A DNA stretch of 64,000 nucleotides from Syngnathus acus (lineage: Eukaryota > Chordata > Actinopteri > Syngnathiformes > Syngnathidae), in contig NC_051095.1 in assembly GCF_901709675.1 (NCBI RefSeq), positions 15,451,456-15,515,455 on the forward strand, in the 5' to 3' direction. This document shows, one piece after another, positions 12,900-27,864 of the stretch (its first letter is position 1; every line of letters starts with the position of its first letter). The notes beneath the pieces were generated by a model. The model ran no database searches, was not told the DNA's origin, and saw nothing but the letters and a program-made list of their open reading frames with translations. The position numbers were made by a program, and so were the translations under genes.

Positions 12900-15800
12900 G
12901 GAAAATATCCAGCGTAAATGAAAAAGCAGAGCGTAAAGTGGAGCTTTAATTGGCAGCGAGCGTGCGCTTTGTCGCCGCCAAAGCCCACATTCATCTTTAA
13001 ATATCTTCTCCCTCCCCGTGACAGCAAACGGGCTCATTCAAGCTTACAGGAGAGCCACATCCTGTACCATCAAATGATTGAACATAATGCTTTCCATGTC
13101 TTCCCTCTGCGTCTTTATCTTCCGCCGTCGCACACGACTTGTCACTGTCTGCCTCGTCTCCACCTCCTCGCTTCTCTGTCTTCCTCACCTAGATTTGCTT
13201 CCCATCAGGCAAACTTGTCAGGCAGAACAAATGAACTTATCTTTTTCTATTTCCATCCAAGATGAAAGGCGGGGTGTTCATTTGCTTCTTCGTACAAAGA
13301 AGGATCGTTTAAGAATCTTTCCATTTGCACTATGAGCGTGGAAATTAAAAGAAATGACAGAAGAACGTGATAACACGGCTCGGCAAAAATGGAACTATAG
13401 CTTGAGGGTGCTCACATTTTTACAGTCTCTTCTCATATACTGTCACCACTCTATTTCACAAATGGGATTCAGAAATAGTTTCATTCTAATTTAGGCAGTA
13501 CATACACATTTCATTTTTTCATTATCGCATCACATTTCACATTTTCCCCCTAGCAATCAAATGCTTTTTAAAACCACTTATTTGGTTTTTATTTTAAAAT
13601 TGAATCGTTTAAAAATACGTATTCTAAATACATTAAGTGTAATGATACGGTCGATGTTTCTGGACCCTTTATTTTGGAAAACTCTGTATCACATCCTTGT
13701 TTCATATTTAAAGGCACTGTAAAGATACAATTAATTAATCATCATTCACAAGCTGTTTGATTTTTTCAATTCACACCAGCCCCGCCCACTTATAGTCAGA
13801 GTTTGTATAGAATTGATGCCCATTGAAATGGATTGGGGAAAATAATAACAATTGCACCTTTAAAAAAATCTCCTTAAAACGCTGATAAGTATTTGATACC
13901 CGTACTGATGGGAGGGTTTGAGAAACCTTGGACGATTAACGATGGCAGCACAGAACATCCATAGAGGCAAATTATGACGTTACAACCGATCATTGATTTT
14001 GCATGAAATGCTCAATATCTGCCGATCCAATCGGATCTTTGTAAAGTCCATCATAGATGGTCTGATATAAACTAATAGTTAAGAATATGCTGTATATGCA
14101 TAGGCATATGATATGGAACGTTTCAGGGGCTGAGCATGTAATATTCATTCCCCACACATCTTATTCAAAGCTGCCTGATACTTCATCACATTCGCGAAAG
14201 GAATCCTCTTAATTGCTTTTCCTGTATTATAAGAAGCCTCATTACCGAAAGGCAACACCCTGTCTCGCACACCCATACAATTCCCTCGGATCTTATTCCG
14301 GCTGGAGGAATCAATTAGAAAGATTACAGAGACTTCCAGCCCTCCTCAGACAGCAGTTAAAGATGAGCTGCGTTGTCAATGTTTCACCATTAAATCAAAC
14401 TCCAGACAGGGATGGAGGCAAGAAGCCAGCTCCAAGGTGGCCATGGAGAGGAGCGGACGGACAAAGGATGGGCAGAAGAAAGAGAGAGATGGTAGAAGCT
14501 GCCACTGGGAAAGAATGGCAATAGAAAAGCTTTGACTGCATGTACCATTATAAAAGCCACATTTACTTTGCTTTAAAATAAACCTTTCATTTCTAACAGC
14601 TCAACATTCCATTGAACAACCGTCGTAGCTTTCGTGTCCAAAAACCCATTTCAAAAGAGCTTTTCCCAAAGTGTGGAAGATGAAGACGTGCCCAGAGCTT
14701 TTCTAGAGGGCTTTAATATAAGTTTGCTGCTATCCATTTTTTTTTTTAAAAACACACTAAATGGAAGCCCACGCAGGCCACTTTTCCTCCTTTCTTTATC
14801 CATACATTGCCGTGAGTCATTTCTCAACGATCCATTAACTGCACCAGCACGAGGCCTGGAGGATGAGAGAAAAAGGTTGTTGCTCTCTTAAAAGGATTTT
14901 CACATAGATGGAAAGACATTAAGGGACATAACAATAAATGGGTCATAGGATAAACAAAAAGAAAAAAATGCGAGTATTAAAAAAAAGTAGAAATACGTAG
15001 TACACGATAGTGTGTGAACTAAGACCTACTTTTGTCATGGCTTCCATTTCTTCTTCAAGGGCCATTTTTTCTCAACAGTCATCCATTTACTTTTATACAT
15101 TTAGGATGTTTGTGAAATGCCATGTGACGGCATGCTTGATAACAAGAAGCTGTTTACCCACGCACGTCAGTTTTTGCATGTCGGCTAATTCATCACCCGT
15201 CATACAGGTTTCCAGATAAGAGCAGCCTCCCCTGCATTGAGCTATTATAATGCTAATGTGGCTAGACTGTGATTCGAGGACTATAAAAATGTCAGATGTA
15301 GTGATATTCAAGCTTGAGTTTGAAAGCTGTCGATGGTGGATAAATGAGTTTGTGCCAAGCCATGTCTCATTTATATGCTAACAATCAGAAGACTTTCCCC
15401 TATAGGGCAGTGTGCACCTGTCTCTGTGCAAGAAGCTAAACTAAAGAAACTAAAGATGGGCTGTGCAAGTCATTTGGTGCAAAATACTCATCAGTAACAT
15501 TTACCTACCATAACTTAATTGGCAATTTTTAGTGCGACTAACACAGCGGTGTCCAAGTTGTTTTCATTGCAGGCCACGTTGTTTGCTTTGCCCTCAGGCA
15601 GCCAACGAAATCTCACGCAGTAAATGAATTTTGGCTAAGGGTGTAACTGGACCCCAGAAATCACAGTTTGTTACGTATGTTTGTTTTTAGTTCACGGTTT
15701 GGTTCACATGTGGTACAATGAGGCAGCAAAATGCTCAATAAAGAGTTTGTGTAGACAGTCACACATTTAATATCATTTAATTTGATTTTGCTCGGAAGAG

Positions 15801-18800
15801 GTGGGTTTCGGCACAATAGGATTGCGTAGCCGCATTTGATACACATTCTTCTCGTTAACTCATTTGATTGTCCCCCCCCAAAAAAATATGATGGAAACAC
15901 GTTTGCTGTCCTCATATTTCTCTCACAGCTTTGGCTAGGAAGAAATCACACCTATCCGAGAAGCTTGTTAACGAGAAAGATTACACGCTTTGGATGAGTG
16001 AGCGGGAGAACAAGGCTACGGGGGCCAGTTAGCAACTCGCTGATGCGGGACCACATGGGGAGAGAGCAGAACATGTTGGAGATGAATATTTCCCCATGAC
16101 ACAGCATAACCGGCTGCCTCCCAAGCATCTGCAATGAAGACATAAGGAATTGATCGATCTATAATCAACGAGAACCGCAAGTAAGAGAGCAAGAGTAATG
16201 GAGAGATTAGAAAAAAGCAAACGCTTGCTGCAGCTGAAGAGCTGTGAGGCAGAGTGATCCATGGTGTTTTCACAGGCTATTTCCCTGAGGCATTGTATTT
16301 GCACAGCCAGAGATGCTGCAATGACAGAGAAGACCATTTGTATGTATACCTGACCACATTTGTGACATAAGCTGTAAACATTCTAGAAATAAGCGACAGT
16401 GTGAGGCAATAAACTCTAACAAACAAGCTGGGACAGTCACATGGAATTTGTAGTTTCCTTGGAAATTGCGTAAAACTCCATCAGGGGTGATAATGAAATC
16501 ATGCTTAGGCCAATGACAGCAAATGACATCATCTGCCAGCTTGAGTTGCCTATATGACTGTTTGAAAACAAATGTTTCCCCATGTTCTTTCTTTTTTCCA
16601 TGGAATGCCAGAGTAAACATAGCTACACTATCTTGTGCCTTATTTGCGCATCTAACGTATGGAATGTATTCAAAAGCATTTAAATGAGGCTGGTGCATCA
16701 TTGCTCTAAGCTATTATGTATAAATGCAGCTCGAAGTGTTGGCATAGAAAGTGCAGCCATCTGGCTGCGTGCGATGCGCGGGACTGAGCTCCCACTCATT
16801 AAAGTAACGTGTAGTGACTAGATTAAATTAGGGCCAATCTATTAAATTCAAGTAAGCACTCTGATCGTATATATCCTTAGGTACATCTCCAGTATTACCT
16901 TTATTAGAGCTCATTAGTGCACCTAATGATTTGGCTGATTCAGTGTATTCAATTCAAAATGGGAATAGAGAATAAAATGTAAATCTCAAGTCATATCTTT
17001 GAAACAAGACAGGGCATTCATTCTCTGCTATTGTGTCGGTTTCTATCTGTTGGCTTGTGTTTTAGCAATACTAAAAGCCTCCCTTCATTAGGTTTAATCC
17101 CTCGCCGATAAATAGAAATGGATCACAATGGGGACATTGTATTGTTACGCAACAAAAGGGATACCCACTCCAAAAGTGAGAAGACCTAAAAGTTGCTGGC
17201 TCATCATGGCAACCAAAAGAATGCTAGCTGCTTTGGGAGCCAATTTTAGAGCACGCACACCTCATAATCCCCTGGGTGTGTTTATCCCAGCCCCTTAGAG
17301 AGCAGAGCACTTGAGCAGCCGCCTCCACCACTGTGTGTATCTCACTTTGGCTCCGAGTTGGTTGTGGATGTGAAGAACAATCACATGATTTGTAGGCAGT
17401 CTGACACCTCGCCTCTATACATTCTCCCTGTGGCACAATCGTCATGCACCAAAGACGAAGTGAGGAGGAGACTGGGAATGACAGATGCAAACAAGCACAT
17501 TGTTTTGATGGTGCCCTGTGTGAAACCTTCCTTTTTAGTAAGATTGAGATTCCGTTTAGTCACGACCCAGTTTGTTTTCACTGTGTTTTAAGTCAACCAA
17601 TCGAAAGTTCTTTGAACTGAACTGAATCATTAGCAGGGGCATAGTGGCCTTCAAGACATTTTCCAAATGTGCTCTGGCTAATGTGTTGCAGGCACACGAT
17701 CACCTGTAACACGTCCTCTATGAACACATGCCAGTACGAGTGGGTTGCTGTAGTATTTTGGATAAGCTGTTTTGACCGATCGGTGTGCGGCTTTAATGGT
17801 GGGGGCAGAATCTTCAAAGAAAAATAAATCCTCACGATGTGCGTCATTTCTATACGGTTCTGAGATCTATGCTGTTATGTAATCAACTGGCTTTTGCATC
17901 TATCCAAGTCTTGAGCTGGCTACAAAGGCGTTCTGTATATACATCTTCCCCGTTCCTCCTACGCTGGGCCTACAAGATCTGACTCATTCACTATTCGGCA
18001 CCTTATCTTCCCCACTGCGTCATTAAACAATTAGAAGAAAACCATATTTAAAAACGGTTTCACTGTTTCACCGTATGCTTGAAACTTACACTATCCTTTA
18101 CAGCAATAAATAGGCACGTAGATGGATAGATACAGTAGGTAAAATGAAAGAGACATGCACAGTCTTAGATGATCTGTAGCCTTATAGGAGGCTTATATTT
18201 GGCTCCATGGTAGCTGGCAATCTCCCAACGATTAACCAGGTAAGACCTTTCCTTCCATCAAAATAATTAGAGGCCTGGAAAACTCTCCCCATCATACAGG
18301 CCCTCACACAAACCTGTTGCTAGGAAACCCTTCATAAGAGCTGTGGAGACGCTATCAAACAACAGGCCACCTTGATGCTGGTGCCTGAAAATACATTTGA
18401 TGTATCATGGGGGGCAAGTAGCAGCTAAATGAAGTCAATGTGATGGAGCAGCTGTAAGGCGCACACCAAGTCACTGAATTAGACCATCGCAAAATGTTAA
18501 CAGATGGCGACTTCACCACACATCTCCGTACTAGATGTTGCAATGGAGCAAACTGAGAACCTGTATCAGAATAAGAGGCTCCACATACAGTTAACTTTAC
18601 TATAGAACTTTTTTTAGAAGCACAAAAACATGGTGCGATTGTCAAAAAGAAGTGGATTGCCCCAAAGACACAAAACAGACAATAAAGGAGAAGGAGGATA
18701 TTTTGATAGGCTGATGGCAATGATCTTTAGCCCCATTCACTAACTGTCCATTTCAGCAAAAGATACTCCATGCTTTGCTTTCTAGCCATAGGTACATATA

Positions 18801-18997
18801 AAACGAGTTGAGTTTTATTTATCTACAATTACGTTTAGAGCTGGAACCTTTTTTTTTTTTTGTGAAAGCCTGTACATTCTTAATTGGCAGTTACAGCTGC
18901 GACACAGTACAACAGCGATTTAAATGTTTTACTGCAGCAAGCAGTGGCCAGCAGTCGGCGGCACTTCATCCGGCTCCAGCGGCACCCAGTAGTTTGA
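12900..18997. other. gene-poor non-coding DNA
   Basis: No exon, RNA gene or recognised repeat with clear ends. Open frames here (for example minus strand 16270-16701) resemble no family I know and have no splice or start context supporting them. AT-rich with occasional A/T runs. Confidence 0.5.
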
Positions 18998-19140
18998 AAC
19001 CTTAACCCTAGTTTTGAACCATACTACGAAACCCAAACCTTAGTTTAAAACCATACTTAAAAGCCCTAACCCTAGTTTGAAAAGATGATTTTAGTTTGAA
19101 GCCCTACTATGACGCTTAACCAGTAACCCTAACCCTGAAA
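18998..19140. repeat. degenerate short tandem array with telomere-like CCCTAA words
   Basis: Five or six diverged copies of a unit of roughly 17-25 bp built around 'aaccctagtttgaaacc'. In places it reads ccctaaccctag and gtaaccctaaccctg. Copies differ by substitutions and small indels, so this looks like an old minisatellite. Confidence 0.7.
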
Positions 19141-19230
19141 GCTTATCCCAGCTGACTTTGGGTGAGAGGTGAGGTACGCTCTGAACTGTTCCCCAGTCTA
19201 TTGCAGGTAATGTGACTCTTCAGGCTTAAG
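19141..19230 (-). repeat. fragment of a very common teleost interspersed repeat
   Basis: The stretch 'tatcccagctgactttggg' followed by 'tgagaggtgaggtacgctc' matches from memory an element found many times in fish genomes. The same family recurs here at 27865-28080, 31470-31600, 32780-32875 and 62139-62200. The class is left unassigned. Confidence 0.6.
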
Positions 19231-20329
19231 TTACATCGCAACCTAAGGCTGACTTTTGTCATGTCGCCTTATTAAAAAGTAAACATTCGGTGCATCGGCC
19301 CAGTAAACATGTACACACACGCAAAGTAACCCTCGCTGTCTGTTCGTCATACAGTATCAGCATTCTCACAGTAACTCTTGTTGCATAATATATGGTCCTT
19401 ATATTCATTATAGTCCCTTATAGTCCTTATAAGAATCACGCACCCACTCAATGTCTATGCAGATGTCCATGACAAAGCATTGCTGCAGAAATCTGATGAG
19501 AAAAAAACTTCAATCGTTCAACCCCTACTATCCATCAGTATCACTAATTTATACACCCATCCATCCATCCATCTATCAATAATCTATCCATCATGGAGAC
19601 CTACCTCTTCCTCAGGGGCAAGATGTTTTTGTTCAGTGTGTACTACTGCTGTGTTCTGTCCAATAGTGACCAAAATATCAATCCCTCTGATTCTTGCTTC
19701 ATTCTCACCGTCACCGACCTGGATGCACTGCTGGTTCCTTGGATCACAGGAAGGAAGTGTGGAAGGAAACGAGCTACTGCATGAGAACTAATTTAACAAA
19801 GAGGAAGACCTATTTTCAATATCGCTTTAAACATCAGCTTCACGTTTAACCAGGTTACCCTCTGGGGCTACTGAGTTGGTGGCCTTGTGTAAGGCGTCCA
19901 CAGGGTGAGGTAACCCCAGGAAGTCGATAGGCTCCGCTGCCTCTGATTACATTCTGTGTGCACTTTGTGGCTTATGTCCGATGAGGTGATGTCACACTCC
20001 ATTATTCTCGGATTGCCCCGTGTGTGTGTGAGTATGCGTGTACGCATGCTCGTGTGTGCGGGCATGAGTGTATCCACTGAGAGCCTGTCAAGAGGGGCAA
20101 GCGAAGGGCCGGTGTGAACAGGAGTAGAGTCGCCTCTTGTTAAATTAAGGAAAGGATGGGAGACAAGGGGGCAGGAAGAAAGTTTAGAAAGCAGATTTCC
20201 CTCAAAGGTCCCTGTCACGGTAAAGGGACTTCACTGTCTGCGCTCCCCCGCCATTGTTATACCACAATCTTGTAAGACACAGTGAGAAATGTCTGCTTCG
20301 ATCACAGTCCGAATTTAATCCGCACATAT

Positions 20330-20553
20330 AATGGTCCTGCATGTTAGAGTGGTTGCCTCCCACCTTGAAGGTTGTGGGTTCAACCCTCAACTTTGGTGTC
20401 CTTGTCAAAGTGTGACACTGAACCCTGCTCCCAATGGACCAGGCAGGGGCCTCCCATTGGTGTATGAATATGTGTGTCAATGGGTGAATGTCAGGCATTG
20501 TAAAGCTTTGGGTAGATAAAGCTCTATATAAGTGTAGTCCATTTACCATTACC
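20330..20553 (+). mobile_element. tRNA-derived SINE
   Basis: The 5' part has a pol III-like arrangement: an A-box-like 'gttagagtgg' near 20343 and a B-box-like ggttcaacc at 20377-20385. The 3' part ends 'gctctatataagtgtagtcc' and then tttaccattacc, a tail shared by a widespread teleost SINE. A short copy of the same tail lies at about 21539-21562. Confidence 0.7.
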
Positions 20554-23500
20554 ATGGCAACGCTAAGTCACGTTCTTGTGCTGTCTGCAATGCTGCAACC
20601 AGCAGCGTGAATTGTGAAGTGAATTGTAACAAGTTCATTAGAATCTGCCTTGTCGGAATTTCTGTAAAGGTGGCTGCCAGCCATTTGCAACACATATGAA
20701 CAAATAACTATTCACATTCACACAAATGAGCAATTTTGTGAGTCATTCAAGCGAGACATGACGTCAGACCTCGAGTGGTATCATGAATATGAGTGATAAC
20801 GACAACAATGCAAATGCCGCTCCAAGTGAGGATGTAGAACACATAGTACAAGCATCTAGCTCCATTTTATACAAGCTGCCAGAACAGAATCAGAGTACTT
20901 CCGTTTTGAGGTGCATATCTTTGGACTTTATCAGCTGTGTTTAAAAAAAAAAAAAAATCGGGGAGAAAATCCAGGTGTGCACATGTGCTCCACGTGAGCA
21001 ACGTATTGACGCTGCAGCTATGATTCATCACACGTGACATTTGTTCCTGAGTGATAGATGATCGCTCTTTTGGGAGCACGCTTGCACTCACTATCATTAC
21101 AAGCCAAGAGCAGACAGATTATTAGACATTAGCGATTCTAATAAGTGACTCAGCTAGGATGATGTCAGTGCTTCTGTAGCGAGACTGGCTGAACCATGAT
21201 GTCATGGGCTCCGGCTAATCATGTCCGGGGCTCTTCATTAGCGCACGGTAGCCTGACTGGATTGGCGGAAATGCACAATGGATGATGTCATCTGCCTCGC
21301 TTGCCGCTGGCCCAGTTGGGCTGAGAGGGCACTGTCAGTGTTAACAATGAACTGTAAGTGCTGATGCTTAGTGACAAGACAAAAGACCAAATGCAATTCA
21401 GAATCAAACAAAGCTGATTCGTCCTCAATGCTTCACATGGGGAACTCATTGAAACATTGTTCTCTACTCAAAAAATCTATTTCACCCGTTAGAGCATTAA
21501 TAATTGTCACTAATTCTATGCGAAATACATATTCACATAGTCCATTTACCATTTTACCATTAATATATTAAGGTACAAGGTAGCCTTAATATATTAGAAT
21601 CATGATTTAGTTTGTAAATATGTATGCAAATTCTGAAAATATGAAGCTAAAGTAAAATGCTGTGGAATTAGAAATTCACTTGATTATTGATTTGTTGTCA
21701 ATTTATCGTTGCATCTCTAGATTAAAGTGATATCCCTACATTTTTCACATTACTTAGAAAATCGAATTTATTTTTGAGAATTTTGGGAGTACGTAGTGCT
21801 GTAGATGTCCCGAAGCAGCCTAACATTCTGTATGTGGGGAGTGGTTTGAACGAGAATTACTAGAAGTATGCATGTATTAAATATGACAAATAAAATCAAT
21901 TAATTTGGGGATTTTAGTTTTGGAAAAAGTTTGACAATAGGAATACTTCCAAATTTTGGTGGGGATCAACTGAACATTTTGAAGCTGGAATGGCTGAGGA
22001 AGGCTGGTGGGAATAATGTGGAAAATGTCTTAATGTAGGAATTTCAGTGTGACAAATTATGAAGTGCTATTGTGAAAAATGTAGAATTTGGGGGATTGCA
22101 ATATTGTTGAATACATGTCCCTGGGTAAGTTGAATAAGTTTGAGAATTTGGAAAGGTAATCATAGGGAACTTCTTTGCTGAACATAAATTTGCATGGTAA
22201 AAATAATAGTTGCCTTCTCGTAAATATTTGGAATCTTATGACTGTTGGTTTATTCAAATCAGTTGAGAACAGTGGGACGCTCATATACTAATGGCGACGA
22301 CAGCAACATTACGTAGGAATTGGATTTTATCTGCTCGTGGTCTGGGAAGTCAATGGCCAAACAAGCATGTGAATATCTCGTGTCGGGAAATAGGTGCTCA
22401 AATGTTCTGTCAAAAGTGAGTCAGTGATGCCGCAAAGGCACCAGCATGCTCTTAAATTCCTCTGCAGCCTTCAGGCAGAGAGTACGTAGTGTTGAGCCGA
22501 TTGCGTGAGTGGCTGTCACACTTAGAAACATAAACGGACACATTCGGTGTGCACTGTTTCTGTGGCACTTCTGTCATTTATCATCGCAAATATCACCTTG
22601 CCACCTTTCTTTCACTCTCTCGCACTCAATCATTGCTATAAGGATGGAGACAGAGTCTTTGGGCAAAGGAAACCCATCTATCACCGTGGCAACGGGGAAT
22701 GAAGGGAGGGACATGATCCAGCAGAGGCCTGCTGTCAGTCATGCTGCCTGCAGGAGCCTGAATGGTTGATGAAAAAAGGCTGGGTAAGCATCGATGGAAG
22801 GACATATTCAGAGATGTCGTGTCAAGAAAGTATTGAAGGATCAGTCACCCCACTTTTCTTTTACAATCACTTAAGGAATGACCCATAAAACATTTGATTA
22901 CTGTGTTTATTGTCAGCAGAATAGTGCCTCCGTCATTGTCATAGCAACCCTGGGACAGGCTCTTACGTATATTATCGATAAACGTGAACAGAGCCAATAT
23001 TTTGGATAAGACGTCATGTGCAAGATCAAAGCGTCCAATTAGATTACTATGATGTCATCCCTCTATACTGGTGTGATGGCGATGATATTTTATTCAGTGT
23101 CATACAGGAAAATAATTAAGCGGATACGACTCTATTGTCCATTATTGAGTCTCATACCGATTCTTATTAGGTGATGGAATAAAATAGTGCAAATGATGTA
23201 TGATGAAATTCATTTTATTATTATTAGATACATCTGCATACATTATATTAAAAAAAAAAATGTCTGTCTGTACATTGGAAGTATTTTCCCTATTTAACGA
23301 AATTGAAACTTTGCAAATGGCCCCGGTATAATATTTTTGCGTGAAATATGGCCAGATTTTACAGTGCTTCTGTTGGAAAAGTTTAGCACTGAATTGTCAG
23401 GAAAGCAAACAAGTGATTCCTTGGAACCAAATTCCTACCTGGGATCAAGTGTTCAAAGAGAAAAGAGGATTTTTGATAACTGGCCCTATTCATTACCTAT

Positions 23501-26500
23501 TTTTATTAATGGCATTGCCAAAAAAAAAAATCATACCATGAAGTTGGATTACCATGAGTAAATCCTGTGCATTGTTGCATATCTGTATGTTCTGTTAGAA
23601 GCTGTATTGTCCAATAACTCGCCTAAATATTTACATGAGAATTCCTCTTTTCTAACCAGTTAGCCTTCCTATCCAGCTTGGTGTCAAACAGACATGAAGT
23701 CAGATTTTTATGACTGTTCTGTATCATTGAGTTCCCTGAGAGGTGCTTGAAATAAAATGCATGATGATTACCGTTAAGAAAAAGGATGTGCATTTTTTTC
23801 ACCACGACTTGATACATTTTGAAGTTTACCTTCTTGGTCCTTTTCCTCAAAATTTAATTACTTTTTCTTTATACAGTGTGTATATTTATAGAACTTAACT
23901 TCAGATTGAGCATAGCTTCTAAATCTAGTGTTTTTTTGGAGGATATTTTTCTCCATGTGGTTGTGTAATCTCCCGCATCCTGCTGATCCGTGAACCACAA
24001 AGAGAGTGAGTGGACTCCAGTAAATTGAACGAGCTCTGCTGTGGGCCCATGAAGTACCTAACAGACCCGTTCACCCCGGGGACTCTGTGGCAAATGAGAA
24101 TTAGGGGGACCTCTGCTTGGAGGCATATTTGAGACAATAATGTGTAGCGAGGAAGAGTGAGTGCTACGAGGGAGTCCCTGAATAGACATACCCTTTCCCT
24201 CTGGTTGTTTCTGAAAAAGCTCAAAGACGACTCACGGCAGTTTCTTGAAATAGCTTCATTTTGGCGTCATAATTCTGTTGAAAATACACTGACCCCTAAA
24301 TGAAGACAAATGTTGCTTCTTTTCTTTCTTTCTTGAATAGTGCAGCATGTGCATCATGTTACGAGAGTTTGAGGCGGCAAGACTTCCCATTTTTGTTACT
24401 GAACTGAAGGGATTTACGAAAGCCCGTACTGTAGTCCAGTTTGAGTCCATTTATTGTCACTGGAGAGAGCGGCTTTGATGAACTCTAGCAGCTGTGCATT
24501 CAGAAGGGTGAATGGGAGACGGACTGGTTCATCGCCTCTGTCGTAGTTCATCATAAAGAAGTTTAAAGTGCTTGAAGTCAGGGGTTTCAAGTCCTGTCCC
24601 ATCAAACTCTCCCGAGTGCTTATTTAGGAACTTTGCTATGTGTAGACATTCTGCAAAATTTTGCCACAATATTGGGGGAAGGGAATGAATTCCTGCTATT
24701 GATTGATTAATTGATTAAGATGCATGACTTTGTTCCATAATTTATTGTTTGCTTCATTTCATTGAATGTCTCATGGCTACACTGTTTTAGTACACATAGT
24801 ATTTTATGGTATGTTAGATTTTATTTTCATTTATTTTATTACTTTATTTTAATCTTTGACACTGTTTCTTTAACTAATATCAGATTTTAACTTCATCCTT
24901 TGAAGGGCATCTTGCGGGCCCTCGATGATGTCATTATTTTTCTGCCGTCATTGGTTGGACAGAGCAAGCCTAGTTCGACTCGGAAAACACGTCTATGGCG
25001 ATCAGCACATGTTAATATAATAAATACTCAGGGTCTCTGGTGGGTATGATGTGTTTCATTTAAATTGTTTTTGTCATGTCAACTACGACAATTTCTGCCA
25101 CTGTATTTGGCACAGGTTCTGTCATTGCAATTTTGTACAGTATCAATGGGTTCTATAATTAATATGTAGAAGTGATGTTTTTTTTTTTTTTTAATTTAAC
25201 AATCAGTAACTCCATACACATGCTTTCATAACCCTTTTTGACTTAGCATGGACCATTCTGTTGTGCTTTCTGTTTTGTCTCGTCGCTCCTAAGTGCTTGG
25301 CCGAGGGGGCAGGCCAGGCTGGCAGAGTCAACCAACCTGCCCTTTCCTCCTCTTCCCCCACAAAAGACTGCTCTTTTTGTCACATTAGCTGTTTATCCCT
25401 CCGTCTTTTGAAAGGGAGGACGGCGGGCCAAGACATTCGGCGACACAGAGGCGCCTGGGGAAATGAGAAGTGAATGACCCAGGCTGGTAGCCGAGACTGA
25501 GCCACATGGCATATGTAATTCTTTTGCTATCATTTACTCTAACCAAGTGGCAGTACACAGTGGATTGCACAGGTCCTTCCTCTCTCATCCAGACCTCTAT
25601 GCAGTGAAGTGCTTTAAAGGGGAAGAAGTCAAAAATGTTCTTTACATTCATATGCTCCATATTCCCCCATTAACCTTAGCATGTTTTTTGTCTTTTTTTA
25701 TCAATACTGTGTTTGTGGACTAGGAATTAAGCAGGAACCCAATTTTATCCATTTCACAGGGGACAGGTACTTTGCCTTGTCTCACTTGCTGTAGACTAAA
25801 AATGACATCACAGTGCCTAAGGTCTCAGGTAACGCTTGTAAAGCTTGTCTTCTGCGGTTGGTCATGTGACATTGGCAAATGCAATCACCGTCTACTGCTT
25901 AATTCATAGCCACAAATGCAGTACTGATCAGAATACCATGCTTAGACTAGTTGGGCACATTGAGAGCACATTATGGTAAAAAACATTTTTGACTTAATTG
26001 CCTCTTTAAGGCCCATGATTGCAATTTTCATTGCTCTCCTTGCTCCCACCCAATATGTCAATCTGTCCTGCTTTGCTTGACAGAGGTCACAGCACCTGAA
26101 CAGAACATCTTTTATAGATCCTTCTTGGCAAGCCATTTTGTCAGTTAGAACAGGATCCATGCAATGTTTGACTGACAACTCATTTCTTTGTCCTGTGTAA
26201 CAGCCCATTTCAGAGGTGACTGAAACACGTTGCGGATGGAATTGCGATTTCACATCATTTTCGTTCCACTTTCAGCAAACCACATTATAATGAGGCGTTT
26301 GGGCCTGCGGGGGTGTGAAAGGTGTTGGAGAAATATAAAATATATATTATGATAGCTAAAGTCTGGAGTCTGGCGTGGCGTCTGAGAGGCCAACAGCAGA
26401 GGAAACAAAAGTTAAGTTACTAGTCGTAAATCAGCATAGATAGATCTGAGACAATAACTGTAGCACCATAATGTACACCTTCATATAAACCATCTGCCTG

Positions 26501-27864
26501 AATTAGGCATTTGTGGATGCCTTTACCGGAAAATAATATAATGTAGACATTGTGTGAAATCAAAAGTATCCTCAGCTCTCGTCATCAAGAGCAACAAGGC
26601 GTTAAATAGTCATTTCATCTTAATAAAACTCTTTGATTTCACGGATCAATTGCAACAATACATTGCTGTCAGATGTATGTACTGTAACACTTCCCCAGGT
26701 CGCTTCCCCATGCAGACGCACCAAGCAACAGCTTCTGATAAAGGCCAAATGTGGTTGTTATATTCCCCATGCAAATCGTCTTGGTGGAAGAGAAAAAAAA
26801 AAGGGAAAAGAGCAAACAAGCACTGTTACTTTGTAAGTGTGAAAGCGCCGTCACGGATACTGTTGCAAGACGCCGCTTTATAATTTTGGCGTCTGAGGGG
26901 AGAGAAGGGATGTGAATCAGTTGAATGGCTGTGTGTGTGTGTTTGTGTTTGTCACTATGTCTCTGTGTGTATTGCTCTGTGGGCCTGTGTGTGTCTGCTA
27001 CCCAAACTGTTAGGCAACAGCCCTGTTCTGAATATGAATAAAGCCCCACTGAAATAAATAAAGCGTATTGGGGATTTTGATATTTTCCTTCTCCTTTGAC
27101 AGTTGTCTAATATTTGAATGCCTGTGCTACCCAATAAATAAATAAATAAATAAAAATACATATGTACATCTTCTGCTAGAATTTGTATTTTGGGTGGCTG
27201 CCATTTTCTATTTTCCTTTCAAAACGCTTTTAGTATCGGTGCACAAGAGATTTCCAAATATATCTCAATCCATCACTGTACACTTCCTTGCAATTTAATT
27301 AGCCCCTTTTGACAATTTTATACTATCCTCATAAGAAACACACCAACTGCAACAACCATTTGTCGCAACTTGTCACTCGGGCTTCTCTCTCAGCGAGGAA
27401 GCTTCTCCCCATTCTTGTGCTTGAATGAGGTTAATGATATTCATTAACTGTAGTTTCAGTGCAAATATAGTCGGGCTCAAAATGTCAGGGTCTCATTGGA
27501 GAGATGACCCTGAGAGTGTCACTCAAACAGTGCTCATGGAAGTGCTTGCCCTGAGATTGCAGATGAAACTGACTGTTTCCTAATCTTCCAATCGATGTTT
27601 GTGTGTTGCCATTTTCATGTGTCACTTTCGCTGATTAGGTGATGCAATTGGTTAGTCAGTCAATCATGTTTTAATGTCAATGTCATGCCATGTAATCAGC
27701 ATGTGTGTGTGTGTGTGGGGGGGGGTTCTCAGGATTATGAGTGGATGCCATTTAATTATATCTTCAGATTTAAGATTAAACCTCCCCGAGGTTCTATTCT
27801 TTTCTAATCTGTTAATGATGTTGAAAAAACACGTTTCTATATTCACTTATGAAAATAATAATAA
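20554..27864. other. gene-poor non-coding DNA
   Basis: No supported gene. It contains an A-run (20942-20956), a T-run (25178-25192), a TG-rich stretch (26929-26960) and an AAAT tetranucleotide repeat (27132-27155). Several open frames of 60-126 codons are present but lack family resemblance or splice logic. Confidence 0.5.

Noticed and set aside
12504-13037. 177-codon minus-strand open frame
   Set aside because: It runs straight through the hAT MITE and its flanks, and composition follows the element. No protein family resemblance.
16270-16701. 143-codon minus-strand open frame
   Set aside because: No recognisable motif, no splice context, and codon use looks random.
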